From Lautropia sp. SCN 69-89 (lineage in GTDB: Bacteria > Pseudomonadota > Gammaproteobacteria > Burkholderiales > Burkholderiaceae_E): 64,000 bases of DNA. Positions 51,221 to 61,867 of the stretch are shown here, piece after piece. Below the pieces are notes generated by a model. It did no database searches. It saw nothing but the letters and a program-made list of their open reading frames with translations, and was not told where the DNA came from. Where the stretch lies: positions 145,794 through 209,793 of the forward strand of contig MEED01000014.1 of the NCBI GenBank assembly GCA_001724855.1, written 5' to 3'. Position 1 is the first letter of the stretch; the number at the start of each line of letters is the position of its first letter. The translations under genes and the position numbers were made by a program.

Positions 51221-53701
51221 TCAGTCGGCCACGAGCAGGAATGCGCGCGCCTGCTCGAAGCGCGCACGCATCTCCTCCATGCGCAGCGACATCGCGCGGC
51301 GGTCCGCGTAGCGCACCAGCAGCGCCACGGTGCGCCGGCGGTTGATCCAGGCGACCTTGAGGTAGGCGCTGCCGCGGTCGCGCGTCACCAGCTCGACCCA
51401 GTCGCCGCGACGGATCTGCTCGAGCGCCTGCCCGGGCGCGAGTTCGCGGCGCCGCGGACTAGCCGGCAGGTCGCCGAGGTCGAGCGAATCGAGGATTTCG
51501 AGCAAACGCCGCTCGGTGCCCTCCTCGGCCGCGGGCTGAGGCGCTGCGGGCGCTTCGGGCGTTTCAGGCGTTTCGGGCGCTGCCGGAGGCACTGCAGCCG
51601 GGCCCGCAGCCGCGGGAGCGCCCGGCGCGATGGCCACCGCCTCGGCGGCGGGCGGCTGCGGTTCGCCGGGGGCGATCGCGGTTTCCCCGCCGAGCGGCTG
51701 TGCCAGCGTCGGCACCACGGCCGCGGTGGTCGCGCCTGCCCCCGCATCCCGATCGAGGCGCGCGCGCGTACTCGCGCCGCGCTCGCGCTCGCGCCGCTGC
51801 ATGCGCCTGAGGTGGATCAGGAACAACTCGTCGAAGAACGACTTGAACTCCTCGTCCTTCGCGCCGATCTCGCGCACGCCCTGCGTCATCAGCCGGATCA
51901 GCGGCGGGATGCGCTGCGCGAGCTCGCGGCGGCTGCGCCGCTCGCCGTTTGCGTCCAGGCTCCAGAGCAGGTCGTCGACCACCTGCAGCGAGACGCGGAA
52001 CTCGGCGCTCTCCTCGCCGTTGCGAAGCGCCGCGGTGCGCATGTGGCGCAGCCAGACGTTGGTGACGAAATCGCGCACCGAGTCGGGCGCCTGGTGCCGC
52101 GCGAGACGCTCCTCGAGCAGCGCGCGCAGGTTTTCGGTGACCAGCCGCTCGCGCTCGCGGCTCGGGCGCCTGCCGTAGTCTCGGCGGTTGCGCCGTCCCG
52201 GCGTCTCCTCGAGCGCGCGGCGCTCGCGCACGACGCGGTCGATCAGCTGGCCGACGCTGCGCGCGGCGCGCGAGTATTCCTTCTCGACCTGCTGCGCCAT
52301 GACGGCCGAGCGCGACTGCAGCGCGCTCGAGACGATCTCGACCGCGCGCACCACGGTTTCGAGCCGGCGGTACAGCTCGCTGCCGCGCACGATGTCCTCG
52401 CCGAAGGCGGTCGAGATCGCGCCGAAGTGCTCGATCAGCTTGCGCAGCGAGCGCGGATCGTCGCCGAGATAGGCCGGATCGAGCAGCGCCAGCGCGACGG
52501 CCGGCTGCTGCAGGCGCCAGACCAGCGGTTTTGCGGCTTCGGGCAGGCGGCGATCGTCGATCACGTAGTCGAACATCGCGGCCACCAGGTCGACCACCGC
52601 GACCTGCGCCGGCGCCGCGCTGACCTCGCGCATGCGCGCGCGTACGTTGCCGAAGAACTCGCCGCGCGCCTGGCGGCTGTACGGCGTCGCGCCGATCGCG
52701 TGGGCGAACGCCACCGCGTCGCGCTCGATCTCCACCACCGGCTGCAGCGTGGGCAGCACCCTCAGCCGTTCGCCGGACGGCGCGCCGGCCAGCGGCGAGC
52801 TGCCGAGCGTGGCCGCGTCGCGCTCGGCCTGCAGCGCGGCGCCCACCGGGCGAGGAACAGCGGCGCCGCGGCGCTCGACGCCAGGCAATTCGGGGACCGG
52901 TTCCTCTGCGTGCCCCTCGGCGGGCAATTCGGGAATCGTCGGCGGCATCGCGCCGTCGTCCTCCCCCCCGGCGCCAGGTTCGCGAGCGGTGGCAAGAGCT
53001 TCGGCTTCGGTCTCGGCACTGGCGGCGGCTTCACTGCCGGCGGGCGGAAGTTCCGGCTCGGGCAGCTGAACCCCGGCTTCTTCGAGCAGCTGATCGGCAC
53101 GGGCGATCGCCTCGGCAATCGGCTCGGCCAGCGTGGCCAGCGCGAGCTGCCGCAGCGCAGCGCGCAGGCGCGCGCCATCGACGATGCCCTCCAGCGCCGC
53201 GATCGCGGCACCCGCGAGCGTGCGCGCGCCCAGCGGGTTCAGCTCGTCGTCGCCCCAGTCGCGCTCGACCACCTGCCGCAGCCGCGCGACGTATCGGGGA
53301 TAGGCCACACCCGCGCGCTCGCGCGCCGCGCGCGCGAGGTCGGCCGCCAGGATCTGCGCCTCGAGCTCCTCTTCGTCGATCAGCGCCAGTGCCCGGGCAT
53401 CGGCATCCTGGTCGGCGCGGCGCGAGACCTCGAGGCAGCGGTTGGCGCGCCGGGCGAGCGCATCGGCGACCTGCGTCACGCGCGTCGCGCTCTCACGGCG
53501 CAGCCGCTGCGCAGCACCCATCAGCGCCTGGCGTTCGCGGCCGTCGATCGCCCGATCTGCCACCGCGTCGAGCTCGTCGGCGATCGTCGGCAGCGCCTCG
53601 GTCACCGACGCCGACAACGCGTCGGCCAGCGATTCGCGGGTGCGCGCGAACAGCAGCGGGCGCGGCGGAGGTCGGGGAAGCGAAAGGTCCGATTCGGTCA
53701 T
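51221..53701 (-). CDS. DUF1631 family protein
   Basis: 826 aa from ATG 53701 (TESDLSLPRPPPRPLLFARTRESLADALS); a longer in-frame reading exists but has no family support. The middle is mostly helical, with Ala/Pro-rich stretches around 250-300 and 690-740, and the C-terminal ~80 residues (RGDWVELVTRDRGSAYLKVAW) form a beta-rich domain reminiscent of PilZ, which I cannot confirm. Members are restricted mainly to beta/gammaproteobacteria; function unknown. Confidence 0.82.
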   Translation of the reverse strand: MTESDLSLPRPPPRPLLFARTRESLADALSASVTEALPTIADELDAVADRAIDGRERQALMGAAQRLRRESATRVTQVADALARRANRCLEVSRRADQDADARALALIDEEELEAQILAADLARAARERAGVAYPRYVARLRQVVERDWGDDELNPLGARTLAGAAIAALEGIVDGARLRAALRQLALATLAEPIAEAIARADQLLEEAGVQLPEPELPPAGSEAAASAETEAEALATAREPGAGGEDDGAMPPTIPELPAEGHAEEPVPELPGVERRGAAVPRPVGAALQAERDAATLGSSPLAGAPSGERLRVLPTLQPVVEIERDAVAFAHAIGATPYSRQARGEFFGNVRARMREVSAAPAQVAVVDLVAAMFDYVIDDRRLPEAAKPLVWRLQQPAVALALLDPAYLGDDPRSLRKLIEHFGAISTAFGEDIVRGSELYRRLETVVRAVEIVSSALQSRSAVMAQQVEKEYSRAARSVGQLIDRVVRERRALEETPGRRNRRDYGRRPSRERERLVTENLRALLEERLARHQAPDSVRDFVTNVWLRHMRTAALRNGEESAEFRVSLQVVDDLLWSLDANGERRSRRELAQRIPPLIRLMTQGVREIGAKDEEFKSFFDELFLIHLRRMQRRERERGASTRARLDRDAGAGATTAAVVPTLAQPLGGETAIAPGEPQPPAAEAVAIAPGAPAAAGPAAVPPAAPETPETPEAPAAPQPAAEEGTERRLLEILDSLDLGDLPASPRRRELAPGQALEQIRRGDWVELVTRDRGSAYLKVAWINRRRTVALLVRYADRRAMSLRMEEMRARFEQARAFLLVAD

Positions 53702-53935
53702 CGACTTGTTCTGGCGCGAGCCGCGCCGCCGGCGCTCCGGAACGCCGGAGCGTGCGGCCAGGCTCGTTGCGACAGGGGCGATGCTATCGGAACCGTTATG
53801 CCGGATCAGTGAACAAGTTAGCCGCCCGGGTGTCAATTCCGCCGACAACCGAGGCGCAGGACGGGACTTTCCGCACGGAAACGGCGCAGCGAAGCTGGCC
53901 GGGCCTGCCGCGATGGTGCCTGCCGGCCTCGCGCC

Positions 53936-54358
53936 TCAGGCAGCCAGGTAGCGCTCGATGCCGGCGCGAAGCTCGGGCGGAAACGGCACCGAGCGCAGCG
54001 TGTCGACGTTCGCCAGCACGACGGTGAGTTGCGCCCGCACCCGGGGCACGCCGCCGGCGACGCCTTCGACCGCCAGGCCGAGCGAACTGCGGCCGAGGCG
54101 CTGCACGAGCAGGCTCAGCGTGAGCATCTCGCCGATCTTGCTCGGCGACAGGAAGTCGCACTCCACGCGCACCATCGGCGTGCCGAGCCGCTGCCGATAG
54201 ACCATCTCCGCGTAATCGTGGCGCAGGCCGTGGTTGAACCAGTCTTCGACCAGCTCGTTGAACAGGATGAAGTACTGCGGGTAGAAGACGATCCCTGCCG
54301 GATCGCAGTGGTGGAAGCGAATCAGCTTGTCCCGCTCGAACGCGTTGCCCTTGCCCAC
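53936..54358 (-). CDS. Acyl-CoA thioesterase, 4-hydroxybenzoyl-CoA thioesterase/YbgC-like
   Basis: 140 aa from GTG 54358, chosen for GGAGGA directly upstream. Hotdog fold; the catalytic Asp is in RFHHCDPAGIVFYPQYF (near residue 21), the family active-site motif. Substrate uncertain: 4-hydroxybenzoyl-CoA or short acyl-CoA. A longer reading to 54490 has no similarity. Confidence 0.82.
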   Translation of the reverse strand: MGKGNAFERDKLIRFHHCDPAGIVFYPQYFILFNELVEDWFNHGLRHDYAEMVYRQRLGTPMVRVECDFLSPSKIGEMLTLSLLVQRLGRSSLGLAVEGVAGGVPRVRAQLTVVLANVDTLRSVPFPPELRAGIERYLAA

Positions 54359-54556
54359 CCTGCTCCTCCGGTCGGACGCCGCGCGTGGCGGCTGACGGTG
54401 CGCGGTCGACGGCGCGCCGCGCAACGGCCGCCATGGTAGCGCACCGCATGCGCGGCGACCGCCGCTTCGACCCCACCGGCGCGACTCCACCGGCTCGCGT
54501 CAGCCGCCTTGGGTCAGCTGCTTCGGATCAGTCACTTCGACTCGGTCGCGTCGGCT

Positions 54557-54612
54557 CAGCCGCGTCAGTTCAGCCGCGTCAGTTCAGCCGCGTCGGTTCA
54601 GCCGCGTCAGTT
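54557..54612. repeat. 14-bp tandem repeat, four copies
   Basis: Four consecutive units of CAGCCGCGTCAGTT (third copy has one change, A to G), preceded by a degenerate, similarly phased stretch from about 54497. The last copy contains the stop codon of the Bug-receptor gene (54607-54609), so the array sits at its 3' end and just beyond it. Confidence 0.9.
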
Positions 54613-55596
54613 CGCCTTGATGTTCGCGTCGCGGATCAGCCTGCCGTAGCGCTCGTGTTCGGCGCGCACGAGAGTGCCCAGCTCCGCGGGCGTGCTCGGG
54701 GAGGTCACTGCACCCAGCTTGGCCAGCCGCTCCTTCACGTCCGGCGAAGCCAGCGCCTTGCCGATCGCATCGTTCAGCTTCGCGATGACCGCAGGCGGCG
54801 TGCCCTTCGGTGCGATGAATGCGTGCCACACCGACGCCTCGAAGCCCGGATAACCCGATTCGGCGATGGTCGGGGTATCGGGAAGCGTCGACACGCGCTC
54901 GGCGCTCAGTGCCGCCAGCACCCGCAGCTTGCCGGCCTTCACGTGCGGCAGCACCTCGACCGCGTTCACCGCCACCAGAGGAAGCTGGCCGCCGAGCACG
55001 TCGGCAATCGCCGGTGCGCCGCCCTTGTACGGCACGTGCGTGAGCGAGATGCCGGCCGCGCGCGCAAACAGCTCCATCGCGAGGTGCGGCGTGGAACCGC
55101 TACCGGGCGTCGCGTAGTTCACGCTGCCGGGACGCGCTTTCGAGGCCTCGACGAGCTTCTTCAGGGTTGCGAGGTCCGACGACGCGTTCGCGGCGATCAC
55201 GACCGGCAGTCGCGCCACCAGCGAAACCGGCGCGACGTCCTGAACGGGATCGAATGGCTGCTGCGTGTAGAGGAACGGATTTGCCGCCAGCCCGTTGGCC
55301 ACCAGCATCACCGTATAGCCGTCGGGCGGGCTGTCGATCAGCAACCGGATCGCGATGTTGCTGGCCGCACCCGGCTTGTTCTCGACGACGACCGGTTGCC
55401 CGAGACTGGCCGCCATCCGCTCGCCCAGCGTGCGTGCGACGATGTCCATTGCACCGCCGGGAGCGAAACCCACGAGGATCTTCACCGGCTTCGACGGCCA
55501 GGCCTGCGCCAGCGCGGCGGGCGCGACGCCGAAAGCCATGATGGCCACTACCGAAGCGACTGCGGCACGGCACGCCGTGCGTATGCGGGAGAGCAT
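54607..55596 (-). CDS. Bug-type tripartite tricarboxylate transporter substrate-binding protein
   Basis: 329 aa. Signal peptide ending in PAALAQA, then WPSKPVKILVGFAPGGAMDIVAR, the opening of the Bug (TctC) family, and VPYKGGAPAIADVLGGQ of the ligand pocket. Bug receptors are greatly expanded in Burkholderiales and usually orphaned from their TctAB permease; no permease genes are near. Ligand unknown (organic acids are typical). Confidence 0.9.
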   Translation of the reverse strand: MLSRIRTACRAAVASVVAIMAFGVAPAALAQAWPSKPVKILVGFAPGGAMDIVARTLGERMAASLGQPVVVENKPGAASNIAIRLLIDSPPDGYTVMLVANGLAANPFLYTQQPFDPVQDVAPVSLVARLPVVIAANASSDLATLKKLVEASKARPGSVNYATPGSGSTPHLAMELFARAAGISLTHVPYKGGAPAIADVLGGQLPLVAVNAVEVLPHVKAGKLRVLAALSAERVSTLPDTPTIAESGYPGFEASVWHAFIAPKGTPPAVIAKLNDAIGKALASPDVKERLAKLGAVTSPSTPAELGTLVRAEHERYGRLIRDANIKAN

Positions 55597-55781
55597 GCGT
55601 CGATTCTCCTGTTGTTGTTCGTGAAACGATCAGGCACCCTGCATCGCATCGATCCGGCGCTCGCTGCACCGTCGTGCGGGTGTGTCGAATGGGGAGTTTC
55701 GCACCGGCCGACTGCCGGAGGCTTCGAGCCCCTGCTGCCCGATCGGGGCTTTGCGCAAGCGGCTCGAGGGAAAGAAATGCC

Positions 55782-55872
55782 TGGCGGAAAGGGTGGGATT
55801 CGAACCCACGTTACGGTGTAACCGTAAACCGGATTTCGAGTCCGGCGCATTCGACCACTCTGCCACCTTTCC
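55782..55872 (-). tRNA. tRNA-Ser (anticodon CGA)
   Basis: 91 nt with encoded CCA (55782-55784). Acceptor GGAAAGG/CCTTTCC, discriminator G, anticodon loop CTCGAAA gives CGA, a long variable arm (about TTTACGGTTACACCGTAA) and T-loop GTTCGAATC. On the minus strand TATACT (55911-55906), 34 bases upstream, is a plausible -10 box. Confidence 0.96.
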
Positions 55873-55922
55873 GAGTTTCGCGCTGGTCGTGACGCGAAGC
55901 CGGGCAGTATAGCAAAGACGAT

Positions 55923-55955
55923 CGCCGCGGAGCCGCGCGGAGAGGCTCCGCGGCG
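55923..55955 (-). terminator. Hairpin after serS
   Basis: Perfect 12-bp stem CGCCGCGGAGCC/GGCTCCGCGGCG around a 9-base loop, 7 bases beyond the serS stop codon on the minus strand, with a loose CTTT 3' of it. It separates serS from the tRNA-Ser promoter. Confidence 0.7.
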
Positions 55956-55961
55956 CGCGGG

Positions 55962-57440
<1,479 letters not shown>

Positions 57441-58778
57441 TCAGCCGCGCGATTCCTTTTCGTCCGCACCCGCGTCGCGCGCGCGCAGCCAGGCGAGCTT
57501 CTCACGGATCTTCGTCTCCAGGCCGCGCTCGACCGGCTCGTAGAAGCGCGCCGGTTCGACGCCGTCGGGGAAGTAGCGCTCGCCGGCCGCGTAGCCGCCC
57601 GCCTCGTCGTGCGCGTAGCGGTAGCCCTTGCCGTAGCCCAGTCCCTTCATCAGCCGGGTCGGCGCGTTGCGCAGGTGCATCGGCACCGGCGCCGAGCCGT
57701 GCTGCTGCACGAACGCGCGGGCGCGGTTCCAGGCGACGTAGACCGCGTTGGATTTCGCCGCGCAGGCGAGGTAGACCACTGCCTGTGCGAGCGCGAGCTC
57801 GCCTTCGGGAGAGCCCAGCCGCTCGTAGACCTCGGCGGCGTCGAGCGCCAGCGCCAGCGCGCGCGGGTCGGCCAGGCCGATGTCCTCGTTGGCCATCCGC
57901 ACGATGCGCCGCGCGAGGTAGCGCGGGTCGGCGCCGCCGTCGATCATGCGCGCGAGCCAGTACAGCGACGCGTCGGGGTCGGAGCCGCGCACCGCCTTGT
58001 GCAGCGCGCTGATCTGGTCGTAGAAGGCTTCGCCCCCCTTGTCGAAGCGGCGCAGGTTCTGCGACAGCGCATCCTCCAGGAACGCACCGTCGACCGTGTC
58101 GCGACCTGCCGAGCGGGCGGCGTCGGCGACGATCTCGATCGCATTGAGCAGGCGCCGTGCATCGCCGTCGGCCCAGCCCACCAGCCGCTCGCGCGCCGCG
58201 GCGTCGAAGCCGATCTCTGCGCGGCGCTGTGCCTCGCGCGCGACGGCCCGCTCGAACAGCGTCGCGAGCTCGTCGGTCGACAGCGGCTCGAGCACGTAGA
58301 CGCGCGCGCGCGACAGCAGCGCGCCGTTGACCTCGAACGACGGGTTCTCGGTGGTCGCGCCGATGAAGGTGAACAGGCCGCTTTCCACGTGCGGCAGGAA
58401 TGCGTCCTGCTGCGCCTTGTTGAAGCGGTGCACCTCGTCGACGAACAGGATCGTGCGCCGGCCGCGCTCGCGCGCCAGCTGCGCCGCGCTCACCGCCTCG
58501 CGGATCTCCTTCACGCCACCGAGCACCGCCGAGATCGCGATGAACTGCGCGTCGAATGCGTCGGCCATCAGCCGCGCCAGCGTTGTCTTGCCGACACCGG
58601 GCGGCCCCCAGAAGATCATCGAGTGCGGCCGCCCCGACTCGAACGCCACGCGCAGCGGCTTGCCCGGGCCGAGCAGGTGCGACTGCCCGATCACCTCGTC
58701 GAGGGATCGCGGCCGCAGCCGCTCGGCCAGCGGCGCGTCGTCGGCCGCCGGCCTGTCAGGCGGTGCCCGGCGCGGCAT
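57441..58778 (-). CDS. rarA: Replication-associated recombination AAA+ ATPase RarA
   Basis: 445 aa. LAERLRPRSLDEVIGQSHLL, Walker A GPPGVGKTTLAR (near residue 58), Walker B FVDEVHRFNKAQQDAFLPHVE and sensor GATTENPSFEVN; the C-terminal tetramerisation domain is present. Acts at stalled replication forks. Its first 23 bases overlap the end of the MFS transporter gene on the same strand, so the two are translated in series. Confidence 0.94.
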   Translation of the reverse strand: MPRRAPPDRPAADDAPLAERLRPRSLDEVIGQSHLLGPGKPLRVAFESGRPHSMIFWGPPGVGKTTLARLMADAFDAQFIAISAVLGGVKEIREAVSAAQLARERGRRTILFVDEVHRFNKAQQDAFLPHVESGLFTFIGATTENPSFEVNGALLSRARVYVLEPLSTDELATLFERAVAREAQRRAEIGFDAAARERLVGWADGDARRLLNAIEIVADAARSAGRDTVDGAFLEDALSQNLRRFDKGGEAFYDQISALHKAVRGSDPDASLYWLARMIDGGADPRYLARRIVRMANEDIGLADPRALALALDAAEVYERLGSPEGELALAQAVVYLACAAKSNAVYVAWNRARAFVQQHGSAPVPMHLRNAPTRLMKGLGYGKGYRYAHDEAGGYAAGERYFPDGVEPARFYEPVERGLETKIREKLAWLRARDAGADEKESRG

Positions 58779-60000
58779 CGCGCACCCGCGTCGCGCGGCC
58801 CGCCCGGAACGCGCCGGCGATCAGCATCGCCTGCGCGATGGCGACGCCGAGCCAGACCAGCGCCGGCATGCCCATGTCCATCATCAGCCCGAAGAACGGC
58901 GGCGCAATCGACATTCCGACGTCGAGCCCCGAGTAGACGACGCCGTAGACGCGGCCGGTCGCCCCCGGAGGTGCCGCCCGCCGGATCAGCATGTCGCGCG
59001 AAGGATTGGCGATGCCGCCGCAGACCCCCATCACGCCGAACAGCACCGGCACTGCCCAGCCCGGCCACGGCAGCAACGCGACGCCGACGGCCACCAGCGC
59101 CGCAATGCCGAAGCACACGCCGATGATCCGTTCGGCGCGAGCGGCGTCGCGCACGAGGAATCCGCCGACCATCGTTCCGCCCGCGCTGCCCAGCATGTAG
59201 ATGGTCAGGCACAGCGCGACCCATTCGAGCGGCACGCCGTGCAGCAGCCGTGACGCCTCGGGAGCGAACGTCTGCACGCCGCCCAGCGCGAACGCATAGG
59301 CGAAGAAGAAACCGAAGCTCAGCCAGACCGCTGGCAATCGCAGGAAGTCGAACGCACCGCCGGGGGCGCCACGCCCCGCAGCGGCTGTCTCCACGCCGTG
59401 ATGCACCGGCGTCTCCAGGACCTCGCGGTTCAGCCAGACCACGGCGAGCGCCGCGAGCGCCACCAGCGATGCGGCGGCGAAGGCTTCGCGCCAGCCGGCG
59501 AATTGCGCGATGGTCACCACGAACACCGGCGCGAGCGCCCATCCGAGGTTGCCCGAGATGCCGTGCACCGCGTACGCGTGGCCGAGCCGCGGCGTGGACA
59601 CCTTGCGATTGAGGATCGAGTAGTCGACCGGATGGAACGACGCGTTGCCGACGCCAGCGAGCGCCGCACCGAGCATCAAACCTGCGTAGCCGGGTGCGGC
59701 CGCGAGCACCGCCGCCGAGATCGCGAACAGCAGGATCGCACCGAGCATCACCGGCAGCGGGCCGACCCGATCGACGAGGAAACCTGCGAGCGACTGGCCG
59801 ATGCCGGAGATCACGAAGAACACGGTGACCACCATGCCGAGCTCGGAGTACGACAGGCCGAACGCGTCCTTCAGCCAGGGGAACAGCGGTGGCAGGATCA
59901 GGTGGAAGAAGTGCGAAACGGCGTGCGCGATTCCGACGACCACGATGATCCGCGTGTCGCCGGAACCGGATGCGGGCGCCGCCGGTGCCACGCTGCTCAT
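58756..60000 (-). CDS. MFS transporter (Fsr/YnfM-like)
   Basis: 414 aa from ATG 60000 (GTG 60006 is two codons earlier). Twelve helices; HAVSHFFHLILPPLFPWLKD and FHPVDYSILNRKVSTPRLG resemble fosmidomycin-resistance-type efflux proteins and other MFS 'Bcr/Fsr-like' members. The transported compound cannot be told. Directly upstream of rarA. Confidence 0.84.
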   Translation of the reverse strand: MSSVAPAAPASGSGDTRIIVVVGIAHAVSHFFHLILPPLFPWLKDAFGLSYSELGMVVTVFFVISGIGQSLAGFLVDRVGPLPVMLGAILLFAISAAVLAAAPGYAGLMLGAALAGVGNASFHPVDYSILNRKVSTPRLGHAYAVHGISGNLGWALAPVFVVTIAQFAGWREAFAAASLVALAALAVVWLNREVLETPVHHGVETAAAGRGAPGGAFDFLRLPAVWLSFGFFFAYAFALGGVQTFAPEASRLLHGVPLEWVALCLTIYMLGSAGGTMVGGFLVRDAARAERIIGVCFGIAALVAVGVALLPWPGWAVPVLFGVMGVCGGIANPSRDMLIRRAAPPGATGRVYGVVYSGLDVGMSIAPPFFGLMMDMGMPALVWLGVAIAQAMLIAGAFRAGRATRVRDAAPGTA

Positions 60001-60057
60001 CGGCACGGAACTCCGGTTGACCGTCGAAGCTGCGAGCTTACCGCAGCTGCGAGCGCT

Positions 60058-61245
60058 TCACCGCGACGCGCCCCGGGACAGGACCGGCCAGACCGCCTCG
60101 ACCCGGTCGCCGCGATACGCCACCACCCAGTCGTGCAGGTTGACGGTGGGATCGCAGTGCCCCGGGTCGAGCACGCAACGCTGACCGAGCGCCGGCAGAT
60201 GCGACAGCAGCGGCGCGGGTACGCCGGCACGGCCGCCGTCGATTGCGGGCACTTCGCACCCGGCCTCCACCGGCTCGATCACCGTGTGCTCGTCGGAGAC
60301 GCCGTGCACCCGCCATCCGGGCAAGCGCAGCGCCGGGGGGCCGGAGTCGACCGACACCGCCTTCAGGCCGCCGTCGAGCACTGCATGTCCGGCGCGCACG
60401 CTCATCACGGACATCATCACGCCCATCGCCTGCCGCAGCGCGGGCGTCGTCGCATCGGGCTCGTTGGCGCGGTAATCGAGGTCCATCAGCGCGTAGGAGC
60501 CAGGCTGGATCTCGGTGTAGACGCCCGAAGCCGCTTCGTGCGCGAAGGTGCCGGTGCCGCCGCCGCTCACCTCGTAGCAGCCGAAGCCGGCGCTGCGCAG
60601 CGTGTCGCGCGCCAGCGCTGCGCGGCGCGCAGCGGCCGCGATTGCCTGCGAACGGGCCTGCGCGGTGCGCAGGTGCTGCGCGCTGCCGTGGTAGGCCTGC
60701 AGCCCGCGCAGCCGCAGCGCGGGCGAGGCCGCCGCGACCACTCGCGCGAGCGCCACCACCTCGTCGATCGTGGTCACGCCGCAGCGCCCCTGCCCGACGT
60801 CGAGCTCGATCAGCACGTCGATGCGTGCACCCGCCGTCACGCAGGCGCGCGCGAGCGCCGCCACCGCATCGGGGTGATCGACGCAGACCGCGAGCCGCAC
60901 CCGGCGCGCGAGCCTCGCCAGCCTGTCGAGCTTGGCCGGATCGACGATTTCGTTGCTGACCAGGATGTCGGCGATGCCGGCCTCGGCGAAGCCCTCGGCC
61001 TCGCCGACCTTCTGGCAGCACACGCCCACCGCACCCGCAGCGATCTGCCTGCGGGAGATCTCGGGGCAGCGGTGCGCCTTGCCGTGCGCGCGCACCCGCA
61101 CGCCGCGCGCCCCCGCATGCGCATGCAACGCCGCGACGTTGGCTTCGAAGGCGTCGAGGTCGAGCACCAGCGCCGGCGTGTCGATGCACGCGAGCGGATC
61201 GCCCGGCGCGGCCGGCGGCGCGGACGCACTACTGCTCGACGACAT
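60058..61245 (-). CDS. DSD1-type PLP enzyme (D-threonine aldolase/D-serine dehydratase-like)
   Basis: 395 aa from ATG 61245. Alanine-racemase-type N-terminal barrel: [17 protein letters not shown], then the PLP lysine in [14 protein letters not shown] (near residue 55). The C-terminal metal-binding motif [12 protein letters not shown] is that of D-threonine aldolase/DSD1 enzymes. Converts D-beta-hydroxy amino acids, exact substrate unknown. Its start overlaps the lolA end by 17 bases. Confidence 0.85.
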   Translation of the reverse strand: MSSSSSASAPPAAPGDPLACIDTPALVLDLDAFEANVAALHAHAGARGVRVRAHGKAHRCPEISRRQIAAGAVGVCCQKVGEAEGFAEAGIADILVSNEIVDPAKLDRLARLARRVRLAVCVDHPDAVAALARACVTAGARIDVLIELDVGQGRCGVTTIDEVVALARVVAAASPALRLRGLQAYHGSAQHLRTAQARSQAIAAAARRAALARDTLRSAGFGCYEVSGGGTGTFAHEAASGVYTEIQPGSYALMDLDYRANEPDATTPALRQAMGVMMSVMSVRAGHAVLDGGLKAVSVDSGPPALRLPGWRVHGVSDEHTVIEPVEAGCEVPAIDGGRAGVPAPLLSHLPALGQRCVLDPGHCDPTVNLHDWVVAYRGDRVEAVWPVLSRGASR

Positions 61246-61867
61246 CGACACCCTTCGGCGGCACGTACCGGAACAGTTCGGGCGCCGGCGAAGCGTTGCG
61301 CGCGATCGCGCGGAACCCGAACACCGTGGTGCGCCCGAACGCGTCGGCCACCTCCATCGAGACCGGCAGGCCATCGCGCATGCCGAGCTCGATGCGCTCG
61401 AAGCCCGCCTCCTTGCTGCGCGGCAGCGCCTCGACCCATTCGAGACCGTCGCGCGGCGCGAGTTCGCGCAGCGTGAAGTCGCGCTCGAGGTCGGCATCGC
61501 CGAAGAGAATCGCAGCCGGCGTCGACGCCAGCGAATCGGACAGTCGTCGCACCGTGACCTGGTTCAGGTCCTTGTCGTAGAACCAGAGGCGCTGCCCGTC
61601 GGCGACCAGCAGCTGCTCGAAGGGCTTGCGCACCTCCCAGCGAAAGCGCCCGGGGCGCGCGAACGCGAAGTCGCCGCTGCTCGACTCGGCCACGCTGCCG
61701 TCGGCGCGCAACACCTTCTGCGTGAATTCGCCGCGCGCCGAGCGGGTGTCGGCGAGGAACATGCGCAGCTGCCCGAGCGCCGCGGCGCGCGCCGCTGGCG
61801 ACACCGCGCACAGCCCCAGCAGGGCAGCCGCCGGCAACACCGCGATGAACCGCCGTCGCCCGAGCAT
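61229..61867 (-). CDS. lolA: Outer-membrane lipoprotein carrier protein LolA
   Basis: 212 aa. Signal peptide [22 protein letters not shown], then [36 protein letters not shown] and [16 protein letters not shown], the LolA core that ferries lipoproteins across the periplasm. Starts by a TGATG overlap with the ftsK stop; ftsK-lolA is a common gene pair. Confidence 0.93.
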   Translation of the reverse strand: MLGRRRFIAVLPAAALLGLCAVSPAARAAALGQLRMFLADTRSARGEFTQKVLRADGSVAESSSGDFAFARPGRFRWEVRKPFEQLLVADGQRLWFYDKDLNQVTVRRLSDSLASTPAAILFGDADLERDFTLRELAPRDGLEWVEALPRSKEAGFERIELGMRDGLPVSMEVADAFGRTTVFGFRAIARNASPAPELFRYVPPKGVDVVEQ

